This document shows positions 31,833-42,455 of a stretch of DNA of 64,000 nt, one piece after another; positions within the stretch are counted from its first letter, which is position 1, and each line of letters starts with the position of its first letter. Under the pieces are notes generated by a model that was not told the origin of the DNA, searched no databases, and worked only from the letters and a program-made list of their open reading frames with translations. The position numbers were made by a program, and so were the translations under genes. Source of the stretch: Eretmocerus hayati. Taxonomy: Eukaryota > Arthropoda > Insecta > Hymenoptera > Aphelinidae. Location: positions 86,046,748 to 86,110,747 of the forward strand of contig CM056742.1 of NCBI GenBank assembly GCA_029851415.1, in the 5' to 3' direction.

Positions 31833-32402
31833 GTAACTATCTCGAACTATCTCGATCCCTTTAATTCGATCCAAGGCTCCACCTGACAGCTCCGTTCTCA
31901 AATGATAGAACTTCACAACCGGTTCCATTTCTCTGCGATGGACCAAAGATTTGAACAGGTCCCTGAAATTTGCCCACCCATTAAATTTCCCGGGAGAAAC
32001 AGGAAGATCAACTTCAGCGAGAGAGTGAGAATTGTCCGTATTAATATGCTGTACGACGGGAACAATGTTATTTACAACCAAAGCATCCACCTCCGGTTCA
32101 GCTCTATCTCTATCAGCATATTCATCTGAAACCTCTTGAAAATTCGATTTATCTGCGAGATATGATTCTTCTACAAAATCAGAGATTTTAATTTTGAAGT
32201 AATTATGATCTAACAATTCACTCTCATTTGCCAAGATCTTATTGTGATTTTGACAAAAAGTCTGATAATGAGTACCCAGATTATTTAATCTGGTCGTGGC
32301 ACTAGCTCTAGTCATTTTAGCTTGACCTAAAGCTTCGAAATCACTCGATGGATTTCCAATTTTAGCCTGTAAATCCAGCTGTTGTTGATAAAGAGCGTCC
32401 AT
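31833..32402 (-). pseudogene. BEL-1 Gag N-terminal half
   Basis: Minus frame starting MDALYQQQLDLQAKIGN at 32,402. It contains LNNLGTHYQTFCQNHNKI, NYFKIKISDFVEESYL and, near the end, LPVSPGKFNGWANFRDLFKS followed by VVKFYHLRTELSGGA, the conserved start of the BEL/Pao Gag domain. The coding continues to the insertion point at 31,833-31,837 (GTAAC on the plus strand); residues read past it come from the BEL-2 LTR. The other half of the protein resumes at 23,084, where YYENKRRLVN follows. The start was chosen as the first ATG after the leader. Confidence 0.9.
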
Positions 32403-33764
32403 TAAGAATCTAAATGTTGCTCTGACAACATGAAAATCTATCCAAAATGAGGGACAAAAATCCCAAATCGAAGAAACAAAGCCGAAGAACCGAACCGGAA
32501 ATCCGAAGAAAAATCTTCATTACTGCACGTTAATCTAGCCCAAAATCCTGGAGAATTTGTCCAGGAAGGTGAATGAAAGATACCGGAACTCTCAACAGAA
32601 TCAGGCAGAACCGAACCCGAAATAAGAAATTTTCCAAATCTATGAAAAATTTGATGGAAGCACCAATTCACAAATTTTTTTCCCCTGTTAACTAGTGTTC
32701 ACGAATATTCACAGAAAAAATGCAAATCTATCTCACTGGTTGGTGAGTTGATTATTTTTGAGGTTATGAAACTCAAAGAAAAACCTGAACTGAGATAACC
32801 CAAATTCAAATTACTCGAACCGAATATTCGTATGATTCAACTCATATATCAATCTTCTTACTCACTCGTACGGTTATCACTTGACGCACGGTGACGAAGA
32901 TCACCGAGGACGATGACGTGTGATTCGCTGAAGCGCGGTGGTATATTACGACGAGCTGCTTATGGGTAGTCGACGACACGTAGCGATCGCACTGTTGAGG
33001 AGTCCTCGAGTCGCCAAGTGCCGTTGCCCCGCTGCAGCTGATGAACAGCTGCGGATAGCTCTGGTCAGCTGTGTTGCCAGATGTCGAGACTAGATGTCAA
33101 GCAGCACGCACGCCAACGTGGGTCACACACACGGACGACTTTCTACAAAAATCCAATTATTTCTGAGTTTGCCCATATGACATCAGTCAAAGTGCCACAA
33201 AATTGATTTCCAAAATGGTTCATTGTATTTGGAAGAAGTACAACTGCGAACAAATCCAATTTTGATTGCACAAGAGTATGCAGAATTGATTCACAGCAAC
33301 AACGAAAGTACTCTGAATTTTCATCAAAAGTGAGAAAATTGTCACAAATTAGCAGAACAGCTGCAAGATGAAAAAATATTCAAAAGAGCAGCTTATCCCG
33401 ATGATCCCAGATGTATCCCTTGTTGCCCAGGGGATTTCCTTACTTCGATCCAATTTTCATGAACCATAGAGTCCAAACTAAGGCGATCAAATATTCATCT
33501 GGTGTCATAGGATCTCGTAAAGGTGATGTTCGAACCAATATTCAACTGCTAATCGATGCTGCTCACTCCGAGTTGATCAGCTCGTAGTGGAGGGAGACTT
33601 TGTATTCTGGAAGAAGATACCCGATCAATAGGCTGGTGAAATCGCATAACCATCTGAGGAAATGTATCTCCTGTTGAACGCATATTTTTATTGTGTTGGG
33701 GTCAATTTTATCGTGAATGAGAAGATGAACTTTGATTCAACATGAGATCTTACGCAAAATCAGA
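32403..33764. other. BEL-1 leader side and intergenic; nothing else supported
   Basis: Upstream of BEL-1 Gag on the minus strand. An LTR and primer site should lie here, and TTGTCAGAGC near 32,425 on the minus strand is a weak primer-site candidate, but no repeat partner was found near 13.3-13.9 kb. The part 32,880-33,130 is GC-richer and promoter-like only in composition. Confidence 0.3.
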
Positions 33765-34523
33765 TGGTCTTGGATATTACTGATGGAGTCCATAGCGACC
33801 GTAATATCCAAAATGGACGAAAAAAACGTGGTAAACTTGGTTTTTTGACGAAAAAGTACGCTTTGACCTACTAGATGTCACTCTACCTCAAAAATATTGC
33901 TGGATTCGGATTCAGGGTGGAATTTCACGTTCATCAAGATGGTCCTGACTATCACTGATGGAGTCCACAGCGGCCAATATACCCGAAACAGACGAGAGAA
34001 ACGTACTAAAATTCGTTTTCTGGCGGAAAAAGTGAGTTTTGACATACTGGGTGCCTCTGTCCCTCAAAAATAACGATGAATTTGGATTCAGCGTGAAGTT
34101 CGACGTGGATCGTGATGGTTTTGACTATTACTGATGGAGTCTACAGCAACCGATATATCCGGAACAGACAAGAAAAACGTGCTAGAATTCGGTTTTTCGC
34201 GGAAAAAATGAGTTTTGACATACTGGATGCCTCTGTACCTCAAAAATAACGATGAATTTGAATTTGGCGCGGAATTTTACGTCGAATTATGTACCCTCGA
34301 TTGTTGGTTAGACCCAAAACACTATCTCATACGAGCTCGAACATCAGGACAAAAAAGTCGTGAAAAACGTAATTTTTGAGTCAAAATTCGAAACTTGGTG
34401 CTCTGTGCGGCACTATTCAAATACTCCCTAGGGGTCTGAATAATTTTCTCCCCTGGTTTTTTATCATATAGAAGACATCCAGAAGATGGGAGGAAGGATT
34501 GGTGGAATTTGGGAAATAAGGGA
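33765..34523. mobile_element. DNA-element end with three ~180-bp tandem units
   Basis: Three diverged units, each starting ACTGATGGAGTC near 33,779, 33,955 and 34,131, carry a purine-rich middle (GAAAAAAACGTG-like, then TTTTGACATACTGG) and CCTCAAAAATAACGATGAATT. Beyond the units the sequence (GAGCTCGAACAT, CACTATTCAAAT, CTCCCTAGGGG, TTTGGGAAATAAGG) follows, in order, the terminal 250 bases of the hAT-like element at 55,457-60,769. It is therefore a related element end. Its last bases are missing because the copia LTR starts at 34,524, just inside the expected terminus. Confidence 0.7.
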
Positions 34524-34822
34524 TGTTGAGATATGTGTACATTCAGCTGTGATACTGACATTAGCAGAAGCTATTAGGTAGTAGTGTAAGGAAACTGCTA
34601 TACCGACTTTAGCGATGGCGCCACAAGAGGATGAATATAAATATGTGCGAAGGAGAAGCGCTGCGCCAAGTGCGGCAGTTTGGATAAGAACGTTGTAAGA
34701 GAAAGATGTATAAGGGAGCGTGGAACTCGGAGCAAGTATCGAATAAATATCATTTAGTGAAACAAGTGTTATTGAAATTGAAGTCCACAACGATCCAAGG
34801 AAAATTACCTCTTCTCCCAACA
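34524..34822 (+). repeat. Copia 5' LTR
   Basis: Starts TGTTGAGATATG and ends TCTCCCAACA, with TGTTG/CAACA termini. It contains a TATA-like GAATATAAATA near 34,631 and AATAAATA near 34,741. The next base starts a primer site (34,823). No 3' copy exists in the window. Confidence 0.75.
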
Positions 34823-36254
34823 TGGTAGCAGAGCGTGGTTATGAATGTAGGGAAAGTTTTACTGATCATTTGATGAGAAGCGGCATTGGTGAAGAAATTG
34901 AAGATGCGCCGCAAAGTTCAAAAAAAAGTGAAGAATCGTTAATAAGTGAAACCGAGTTCCAAGAAAGTGAAGAAGTTGAAGAATTAAGTGGAGAAGCTCC
35001 CAGTAAAAATACAAAAGGAATGACAGGAGATTTTACAGTGTCAGTTTTTGACGGAAAAGATTACAATAGTTGGAAAAAAAGAATTGAAATGCTCTTGAAA
35101 CTGAAGAAGTGCCACAAAGTGATTACGAGAGCAAAAAGGAGTACTGATGCAGCAGATTGGGATGATCAAGATCTTAAGGCAGTGAATTACATTCACAGTG
35201 GGATGAATAATAAACAATAGAGTTTGTGAGTGGATTTGAAACAGCCTACGATATTATAAAAAAATTTGATGAACTATATTTGACCAAATCAACGGCGCTC
35301 CAAATTGTCTTAAGAAATCGAATAGAAAAGTTACGTTTGAAAGACTATGAGAACTGTGAAGAACTTTTTGGTGATTTTGAAAAAATGATTAATGAACTAG
35401 AAACTGCTGGGGCACAAGTAGATGAAAAAGAAAAAGTGAATTATATTTTGAGGACATTGCCGGAAAATTACAGTCATATTGGTGATCTGATTGATGTATT
35501 GCCAGAAGAGGAACGCACAACAGAGTACGTGAAAAGTAAGATTAAAATGCAAAACTTATTAAAATCGAGTGAAGAAAGCGCGGGCGCAAAAGCGAGCGCA
35601 TATAATACGACAGTGAAACAAGAGCAAACTTGCTTCACTTGTAGTAAGCCCGGTCACATAGCAAGAGATTGCGCGAGCAAGAATTCGCAAAACTCTATTC
35701 AAAGAGGAAGAGGCGCACCCAGAGGAAACATAAATTATCGCGGCGGCCGTTCCTTCGGCAGAGGGCACGTGCACCAATACAACCATAGAGGTAGAGGTCA
35801 ACAACGAGGCGGTTATCGCGGCGGTGGCGGTTACTATGCCGGCCACAATCCTTCTCATGGATACTACAATCATCATCGTGGTGGTGGAGGAAATACTCCG
35901 AATCAACATCAGCAGCAGCAACAGCAACAGTATATGGGCCTCAATACGTTCAATGTAGAAGTGCAGGTAAACGCGCTAGTATCGACTTATAGTGTAGAGA
36001 CAGATTTTAAAGATGAGTCAGCTCAAAAAATTGATTGGCTTTTGGACAGTGGTTGCACTGATCACGTTATCAATAATGAGGAATATTTTTACGAGTTCAA
36101 AAATTTGCTAGAGCCAGTAAGAGTAAAAGTTGCTGATGGAAAATTTTTGAGAGCCACAAAAGTAGGAACAGTCCTAAGTAGATTCCCAGTATACAACGAG
36201 TTAGTTTTGATCAGAATGACTGATGTATATTTTGTCAAAGAGTTAGACCATAGA
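34822..36254 (+). pseudogene. Copia Gag and protease, frameshifted and truncated
   Basis: Two plus frames: 34,822-35,220 (132 codons) and 35,226-36,317. The first has VSVFDGKDYNSWKKRIEMLL and DWDDQDLKAVNYIHSGM, the UBN2-type copia Gag start; a one-base change at about 35,211-35,217 moves reading to the second frame, which continues VSGFETAYDIIKKFDELYL, LRTLPENYSHI, the knuckle CFTCSKPGHIARDC, a long R/G/Y-rich, Q-rich tail (CAG/CAA run near 35,909-35,930), and the protease WLLDSGCTDHVINNEEYF with an intact D-S-G. Homology ends after VYFVKEL near 36,250, before integrase and reverse transcriptase; the following residues are from unrelated DNA. The R/G-rich nucleic-acid-binding segment is unusually long for copia Gag. 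Confidence 0.9.
34823..34838 (+). other. Copia primer-binding site
   Basis: TGGTAGCAGAGCGTGG directly follows the LTR. TGGTAGCAGAG is complementary to the 3' end of initiator methionine tRNA. The ATG overlapping its first base (34,822) is part of the LTR/primer junction, so the first codons of the open frame here are probably not translated as Gag. Confidence 0.75.
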
Positions 36255-36590
36255 CATATAAGAAATAGACTGCGGGTTCTGTGCGCCGGCCGCCGTACAT
36301 CGACCGAGAGAGACTGAAACTCTATGGGTCGCGTCTTCTGTCTCTCTCGCCGCGTGTGATTGGCCGGCGCGTCTCCCCGCCGCGTCTCGCCTCGCCGCCC
36401 TACAGCTGCCTACAGCTGTGTGAGCGCGAGCATAAGATTAACCCGGTGATCGTTTGTGGATAAAAAATTCGTGATGAATTTCGGAGAAAAATCTGATTAT
36501 AGCATTGTACTGATGTAAATACGTGTATTTGATGATTAAAGATTCCTTAATAACACAAGTGCTCCCGCACGGAGCACAAACTTGAATACA
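36255..36590. other. GC-rich junction sequence, possible LTR fragment
   Basis: A sharp change to GC-rich sequence follows the truncated copia protease. It begins near TGCGGGTTCTGTGCGCC (36,272) and ends near TTAATAACACA (36,549-36,559), then GTGCTCC/GGAGCAC forms a short hairpin at about 36,561-36,579. The TG...CA borders fit a solo LTR of another family, but no second copy exists here. Confidence 0.3.
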
Positions 36591-36599
36591 AGTTTTGAT

Positions 36600-36728
36600 G
36601 CACTCTCATCAGTGTCCCCGCTAGCCGTGCGTGATAAATGGTACGCACGATGCGCGCTCATTCTGCTCTTGCCGAGAGGCTCGGGTTCAAACCCCGCAAG
36701 ATGCCCTGAACCCGCGTTTTTTTTCTCT
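36600..36728 (+). ncRNA. tRNA-like / SINE-head candidate
   Basis: GGGTTCAAACCCCG near 36,690 is a good Pol III B-box and T-arm hairpin, preceded by a GGTACGCACGATGCGCGC segment in the A-box region and followed by a run of T residues near 36,716-36,724 that would end Pol III transcription. The full cloverleaf does not close by eye, so a decayed tRNA or a tRNA-derived SINE is more likely than a working tRNA. Confidence 0.3.
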
Positions 36729-37159
36729 TCAATAAAATGTTGCTAATTTTTTTTTGATCCCCCATATCAAACGCGCACCAAAAATTGCTCTCTCAATCAT
36801 GGAGCGCTTCTTGAAAATTTTCAATCCGAAAAACATCACTATATTCGATTGTATTTTGGGCCGATACATTGAAGTGGGATAACACTAAAATATAGGATCG
36901 TAGCTGGTAACTATCGGGAATGAAGATATGAAAGTACTGTGGATTTTTCCGGCAGACATGATCTATTTAAATTACATCGGAAGAGGGCTGTTAACTCCGT
37001 GACTTTACATAATGAATGAGGAAATGAAGAGACTGATGGCTCAATTCATGATATTTCCCCATCATTATTCGCGAATGCTTATTTCACTGAATTGCGGTGT
37101 TCCCGAGACGATTTTGGGCTCTCGTAAGCTCTTTCGATGCCCTCATATCGATGACCTGA
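36729..37159. other. No recognisable feature
   Basis: AT-rich sequence with T-runs; no gene, repeat or hairpin that I can support. Confidence 0.3.
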
Positions 37160-37795
37160 AGTAGAAAGGAACTTTTTTTTTCTTTTTTTTCATTAAAACT
37201 TCATCAGCCCTTTCTGAAGGCTATTTAGCTTCGAAAGGAACTATCTGAAAAAATTGTATCTTAGGTGGGAACTATACATTTTTGGTTAAAAAGGACTTTC
37301 TATTAATTTCTAGTTAAGAAGAGCTATCCAAATTTTCTTCTTCAGAAAATCATCTAAAAATTCCTGATTTCGAGAAAGACCTATCTATGAATTTCATGTT
37401 AATAGAAACTACCTGTAAATTTCTGGTTAAAAGGAATTATCTGTAACTTTTTGGTGAAAGGGACTATTTATCAAACTCTGACTGAAAGTAACCATCTGAC
37501 CACAATTCCCTAGATAGTTGCTTTCAGTCAAAAATTCACAGATGGTTCCTTTTAACAAACTATTTCAGATAGTTCCTTTCAAGCACAAATCCGCAGATAG
37601 CTACTTTTAGCCGAACATGTATGTATAGATGGTTCTTTTCTGGAATCAGAAATTTTCAGAAAGCTCCCGTTTTCAACCGAAAATTTGTAAATAGGTCTTT
37701 TTTTACAGAAACTTTGAGATAGTTTCTTCCCGTCGGGAATTTCTAATAATTTTTTGAAGCGACAATTTTTGAATGGTTCCTCTAACGTCTTACGT
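37160..37795. repeat. Short-unit tandem array that inverts midway
   Basis: Left of about 37,495 the DNA repeats a diverged 30-35 base unit with core GGAACTATCTG and AATTTCTGGTTAAAA; right of it the units are in reverse complement, with cores AGATAGTTCCTTT and CAAAAATTCACAGATGG. At least eight units are visible on each side. The flip makes the whole block a degenerate palindrome of about 0.63 kb. Confidence 0.8.
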
Positions 37796-38019
37796 TTTTA
37801 GATAGTCACTTCTTACTTAAGACTATTAATGTATACTATGTCTTAGATATAACATTCGCAAGATTGGGGCAAAATGTGATTTTTTCCATATTGGGGCAAA
37901 ATCAACATAATCAGAGCGAGTTGCACGAATTGAATCCCTGGCTTCTCAATTGCGCAGCAATTCTTGACTCTCCAATAGAATTAATTTTTATGTAGATAGG
38001 ATGTAGATAGGATGATTAA

Positions 38020-38410
38020 CTATTTCCAGTATACTGTAACGCTCACGATGGGGAGATTTCCAAGCCGTCGGTAATGTTACCATTCGGGCCGAGAGCGATG
38101 TTTGCATAAATGCAGTCTGATACTGTCATTCGACAGCCACCAGTGTAGCTGCACGGAACTCCTCTGCAAGCTCGTTCCGTACTCCCTTACTCGATCGGGT
38201 GCTGATGTCATTTAGTGATTGAAAAAGTTCGATAAATAATGTGATGAGTGCAGTGTGAGGAATCTATTAGTTTGTAAACTCTTTGTAACGGTCCGTGCTC
38301 ATCGGCGTTCCGCGAAAACAATCAAAACAACACGCATATATGCTGCACTTTTCGCGCGCCGCCACCGTGTTTATGTTTCTCATCGGTTACTCAACACTCG
38401 CACCAAAATC
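38020..38410 (+). promoter_or_regulatory. Putative promoter and 5' UTR of the THAP gene
   Basis: The stretch before the ATG at 38,411 is unique and less AT-rich than the flanks. TCATTTAGTGATTG and similar elements are present, but I see no canonical TATA box, so the start site is not defined. Assigned by position only. Confidence 0.25.
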
Positions 38411-39391
38411 ATGGGCAAATCCCGGAAATGTTGTGTTTGTGGAGTACCACAAGTGCCACAAGATACAAAAAGATCTTCCCATCAGTGAGTATCGATGAGA
38501 AAACTTCCAGGTTTTGATCGAACCATATCCGGACTTCCGCATGAAACCGTGTCCGAAAGAATGTGACACATCTCGAGTCAAATTCTTGGTAACAAACACA
38601 TACAAATCATCAACTTCTATCAACTCAATGCATCTATTTAATTTCTTCTGCGCAATGTTTTCGTGGATCTTGACGATGATTTGCAGAATCCCCACTACAG
38701 CCGACGTGAAAAATTTATGGCTAGAAGCACTCAGTGGTTGTAAAATCACGCAATGGTCTCGAATTTGTAGCGATCATTTAAAAAAAGAAGATATTGCTGA
38801 CACTTTGGATGAGAAAGCTTTAATCCGTCGAAAATTGAACAAGAATGCCATCCCATCTATTAATATACAGATTAATGATGCACCTTTACAGTGAGTTCAG
38901 CATTGTATTAAATCTCGATAAGCAGTACGTGACAAAATTTCTACCCGATCCCGCATTTTCAGAGGAAGCAGCCCCCAAACCGATAATCTCTCATCGAGAG
39001 ATCAGAATCAACTTGATGACGATGATTTGTCGATGGATTATTCGAACTGTTCAACACACGATGCGAGTGAAGAAAATATCAGTTTTCCTGTCGATGATGG
39101 GAGTAGATCTATTCCCCCAGCCCCTACTCATGACCAATCACCTTGTACCGGAAATTCACCGAGCATACAGATTTTACCATCAAAAGTTCTACAGAATTCC
39201 ACTGCTCAAAACATGATCTTTCCGTTGGATACGAATAATCTCGCGAATAATCAATTCCGAGACAGTGACCCTAAGCAGTTATATTGCGTAAACGAGATGC
39301 ATTCTTCTATCGAACACGAAACTACACGAGATGTAGTGCAGAATCATAACAGAGTGAATGAAAATATGCTATTGAATGAAATACGAAAAAG
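38411..39391 (+). CDS. THAP-domain zinc-finger protein, partial (3 exons)
   Basis: Three exons are consistent in splice signals and phase. Exon 1: 38,411-38,484, ATG with G at +4, donor GTGAGT. Exon 2: 38,687-38,890, acceptor after TTGCAG, donor GTGAGT. Exon 3: 38,963-39,391, acceptor after TTTTCAG, donor GTAAGT. Both introns split a codon after its second base and rejoin as CAA. Exons 1-2 encode a THAP domain: MGKSRKCCVCG with C7/C10, W36 in VKNLWLEAL, and C52/H55 in RICSDHLKKEDI, giving C-x2-C-x41-C-x2-H, then KLNKNAIPSI in place of the usual AVPTI box. THAP proteins bind DNA in the nucleus and derive from or resemble P-element transposases. Exon 3 is acidic and S/N/Q-rich (QLDDDDLSMDYS) with no transposase motif. 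The stop lies in an exon I could not place, so the C terminus is open. Confidence 0.75.
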
Positions 39392-39692
39392 GTAAGTCTT
39401 GTAAAGTTTTGGGATTTTTATTTAGACACGCGAGGCTGGAGCTGGCAGCGATGTTGGATTTATAGCGAGATAAACTGGGATCCGTTCTGTAACTATCTCG
39501 GGTTTCAATTAACTTGATCACATGGAATTTTGTATGCCTCAATGAAATGCATGCTAGAATTTGTGACGGTTGAGAGGATATCTTCAACCATCATTTCTCT
39601 CTCCTGTCTGATCATCATGTATCATTCATAATTATAAGATCTTTTAAGCTGTAGCAGAACAACGGAGGAGAGAGTTGTAAGTCGTTTTGCGT

Positions 39693-39693
<1 letters not shown>
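39392..39693. other. Probable intron sequence after THAP exon 3
   Basis: Begins with the GTAAGT donor. The first AG that would keep a frame open (39,424-39,425) would give a 34-base intron, too short to be credible. No other terminal exon stands out before the GA repeat. Confidence 0.35.

Positions 39694-39730
<37 letters not shown>
39694..39730. repeat. (GA)n microsatellite
   Basis: About 18 uninterrupted GA units. GA tracts near insect promoters can bind GAGA-type factors; here the tract directly precedes a CCAAT- and TATA-like block. Confidence 0.95.
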
Positions 39731-39733
<3 letters not shown>

Positions 39734-39734
39734 C

Positions 39735-40090
39735 GCGAATCATTGGTAGCTTCACCGCACCGTTCCCCTCGCGCACCCATCATTACCAATCAGCCGGCAT
39801 TGCGCGCGCCATAAATCCAGACTTCTCTCGCCCGCGCTTGAGAGCAGACGTCCCGCGTGTTAATTTGCACCCGAAGTGTATAGTTTTTTGCGCCCTCATC
39901 GTGCATGTGTCACCAGCTTCCCGACAACTGGACGAGCTCTTTTGCGTGCTTCCGTGCGACTTCCTGGCCGTTGTCCTCGACGTGTCCTGTGGACGACATC
40001 GAATCCAGATCATCCGGACGACCGCGTTATTCGGAGCGGCCGATCAGCGAGCGTGCGATTGCCGCCAAATCTACACCTGTAAGTGCGAGC
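39735..40090 (+). promoter_or_regulatory. Promoter-like GC-rich block with splice donor
   Basis: After the GA repeat come ATTGG (39,743), ACCAATCAG (39,785) and CCATAAATCC (39,809), a CCAAT/TATA-like order, then about 250 bases of GC-rich DNA ending in ACCT/GTAAGT near 40,079, a good splice donor. It fits a non-coding first exon of a rightward gene, or a GC-rich internal exon of the THAP gene (one phase stays open). All three frames are open here because of composition, so coding cannot be judged. Confidence 0.3.
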
Positions 40091-40760
40091 CGATAATTAT
40101 TCTCTCTCTCTGGGCTTCACTCTCAATTGCTCTCTCCGTGTTCGTGCGATTAAGTGCACTCTATGCACCATGTCCTTTTTAGAGTTAAATGAATATGCCC
40201 ATCTGGCTCCCGCTTAACTCTTGTGTGATCATTTTGGCGCTCGATTCCCCATCTCTCTCGCGCGCAAAGCAGTAGCAGCAGATCCAACAGCATGCAGAGT
40301 TGCAGCATATATTCAATCTTATCAAATCTGCTGGGCATTGCACCTTGCTCAGCATTTGCGGCTAATTCCTAGGCATTCAACTAGCAGCCGTCACATTGGC
40401 GCCCAGACTAAGTGACTCTGAAATTTATTTATTAATCTTTTCATTCTGTTGCGCCGAGCGAGATGGAATTTCGTCGTCGTTATATTCGAATAAGTATGAG
40501 TGTGATTGCGCGATTTAGTATAGCCCAGTGCGGTAGGGGCGGAATGTAAACATAGCCGCGATCATCAATCAGCTGCGTCTCGAGCAAGTTTTATGTCTCG
40601 AAATTTTCACCACGAGAGTGAGAGAGACGGACAATCAAATCGTCCGATCGTTGAAATCACATCACTCTCGAATATTGCAAAAGTGCAACACGGTGCATAA
40701 AGCGTAATATAGATGTAGTGATCATGCGGTCGTGTTAATAGAATGAATAGCATATGTGCG
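40091..40760. other. No supported gene
   Basis: Mixed-composition sequence with no recognisable motif; may be first-intron DNA if the promoter call is right. A CTCTCTCTCT patch lies near 40,101. Confidence 0.3.
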
Positions 40761-42455
40761 TATATCGGCGGCTCCTACGAAGAGTAACACATTTCTTATC
40801 AACGACGAAGACTAACACATTTCCTCATCAACGACGAAGAGTAACACATTTTCTTTTCAACGGCGAAGAGTAACACATTTTCTTATCAACGACGAAGAGT
40901 GACACATTTTCTTATCAACGACGAAGACTAACACATTTTCTTATCAACGATGAAGAGTAACACTTTTGTATGAATGACGAAGCGGGTTGCCTGGCCTGCA
41001 GGGGTCGAATACAAGTATTGGAGCTGAATGAACTGATGAATGGACGGATGCGTAGATGGGATGGATGGGATGGATGGATGGATGGATGGATGGATGGATG
41101 GATGGTTTGGATGGATGGATGGGTCGGATGGATGGTTTGGATGGATGGTATGGATGGAAGGATGGTCTGGATGGATGGGTCGGATGGATGGTATGGATGG
41201 ATGGATGGTTTGGATGGATGGGTCGGATGGATGGATGGATGGATGGATTGATGGAATGGAACGGAACGGACCGGAATGGGAATGAATGGAACCGAATGGA
41301 ATAGGATGGAACGGAATGGAATGGAAGGGAATGAAGAGGTGTGGCACGGAACGGAACGAACCGGAACGGAATGGAATGGAAGGGAATGAAGAGGTGTGGC
41401 ACGGAACGGAACGAACCGGAACGGAAAGGAACTGAATGGAAACAAATGAAATAGGATGGAATGGGATGGAATGGAAGGGAATGAAGAGGTGTGGAACGGA
41501 ACGGGACGAACCGGAACGGACTGGAATGGAACGGAGTGGAATCGAACAGAATAGAACGGAATGGACCAGAACTTTGTTTTCCACTCCGTTCCATTCCGTA
41601 CGTTCCGTTTCATTCCGTTCGTTTCCAGTTTCTTCCGTTCCATTCGTTCATGGTCCATTTCGTTCCATTTCCTTCCATTCTTTTCAATTCCGCTACATTC
41701 CATTCCGTTCCATTCCAGTCCGTTCCGTTCCGTTCCATTCCATCAATCCATCCATCCATCCATCCATCCGTACCATCCATCCGACCCATCCATCCATCCA
41801 TCCATCCATCCATCCATCCATCCAAACCATCCATCCATCCATACCATCCATCCGACCCATCCATCCATCCATCCATCCGACCCATCCACCCATCCATCCA
41901 TCCATGCCATCCATCCGACCCATCCATCCATCCCTCCATTCATCCAAACCATCCATCCGACCCACCCATCCATCCATCCATCCATGCACCCATCCATCCA
42001 TCCGTACCATCCATCCATCCATCCATCCATACCATCCATCCAAACCATCCTTCCATCCATCCATCCATCCATCCATCCATCCATCCATCCACCCTTCCAT
42101 ACCATACATCCGACCCATCCATCCATCCATCTATCCATACCATACATCCGACCCATCCATCCATCCATCCATCCCATCCATCTCATCTACGCATCCGTCT
42201 ATTCATCTATTCATTCAGCTTCAATACTTGTATTCGACCCCTGCAGGACAGGCAACCCGCTTCGTCATTCATACAAAAGTGTTACTCTTCGTCGTTGATA
42301 AGAAAATGTGTTAGTCTTCGTCGTTGATAAGAAAATGTGTTACTCTTCGTCGTTCATAAGAAAATGTGTTAGTCTTCGTCGTCGATAAGAAAATGTGTTA
42401 CTCTTCGTCGTTGATAAGCGGCTATGTGTTACTCTTCGTAGGAGCCGTCGATATA
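40761..42455. mobile_element. Foldback element of nested simple repeats, 1.7 kb
   Basis: An inverted repeat with outer ends TATATCGGCGGCTCCTACG at 40,761 and its complement ending at 42,455, and a centre near 41,575-41,585. Each arm has, from outside in: a 29-base tandem (core CGACGAAGAGTAACACA, about seven units left and six right); a unique piece with GCGGGTTGCCTG.CCTGCAGGG; a (GGAT)n-type block; and a GGAATGGAAC-type block. The right arm is the complement (CATCC)n then ...TTCCATTCCGTTCC toward the centre. This is the architecture of foldback (FB) transposons, whose long inverted ends are tandem arrays. Very long open frames in several phases on both strands are repeat artefacts. No transposase is present. 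Confidence 0.9.

Noticed and set aside
36640..36724. Functional tRNA gene
   Set aside because: A good T-arm and T-run exist, but no acceptor stem or anticodon arm pairs convincingly; kept only as a low-confidence tRNA-like feature.
39392..39461. Short terminal exon for the THAP gene after a 34-base intron
   Set aside because: The intron would be below the workable minimum for animals, although the frame would close neatly.
40915..42327. Several very long open frames (216-292 codons) on both strands rich in H/P/S/I or W/M/D/G
   Set aside because: They are read-through of GGAT and GGAAC simple repeats in many phases and on both strands; there is no biased codon use or domain.
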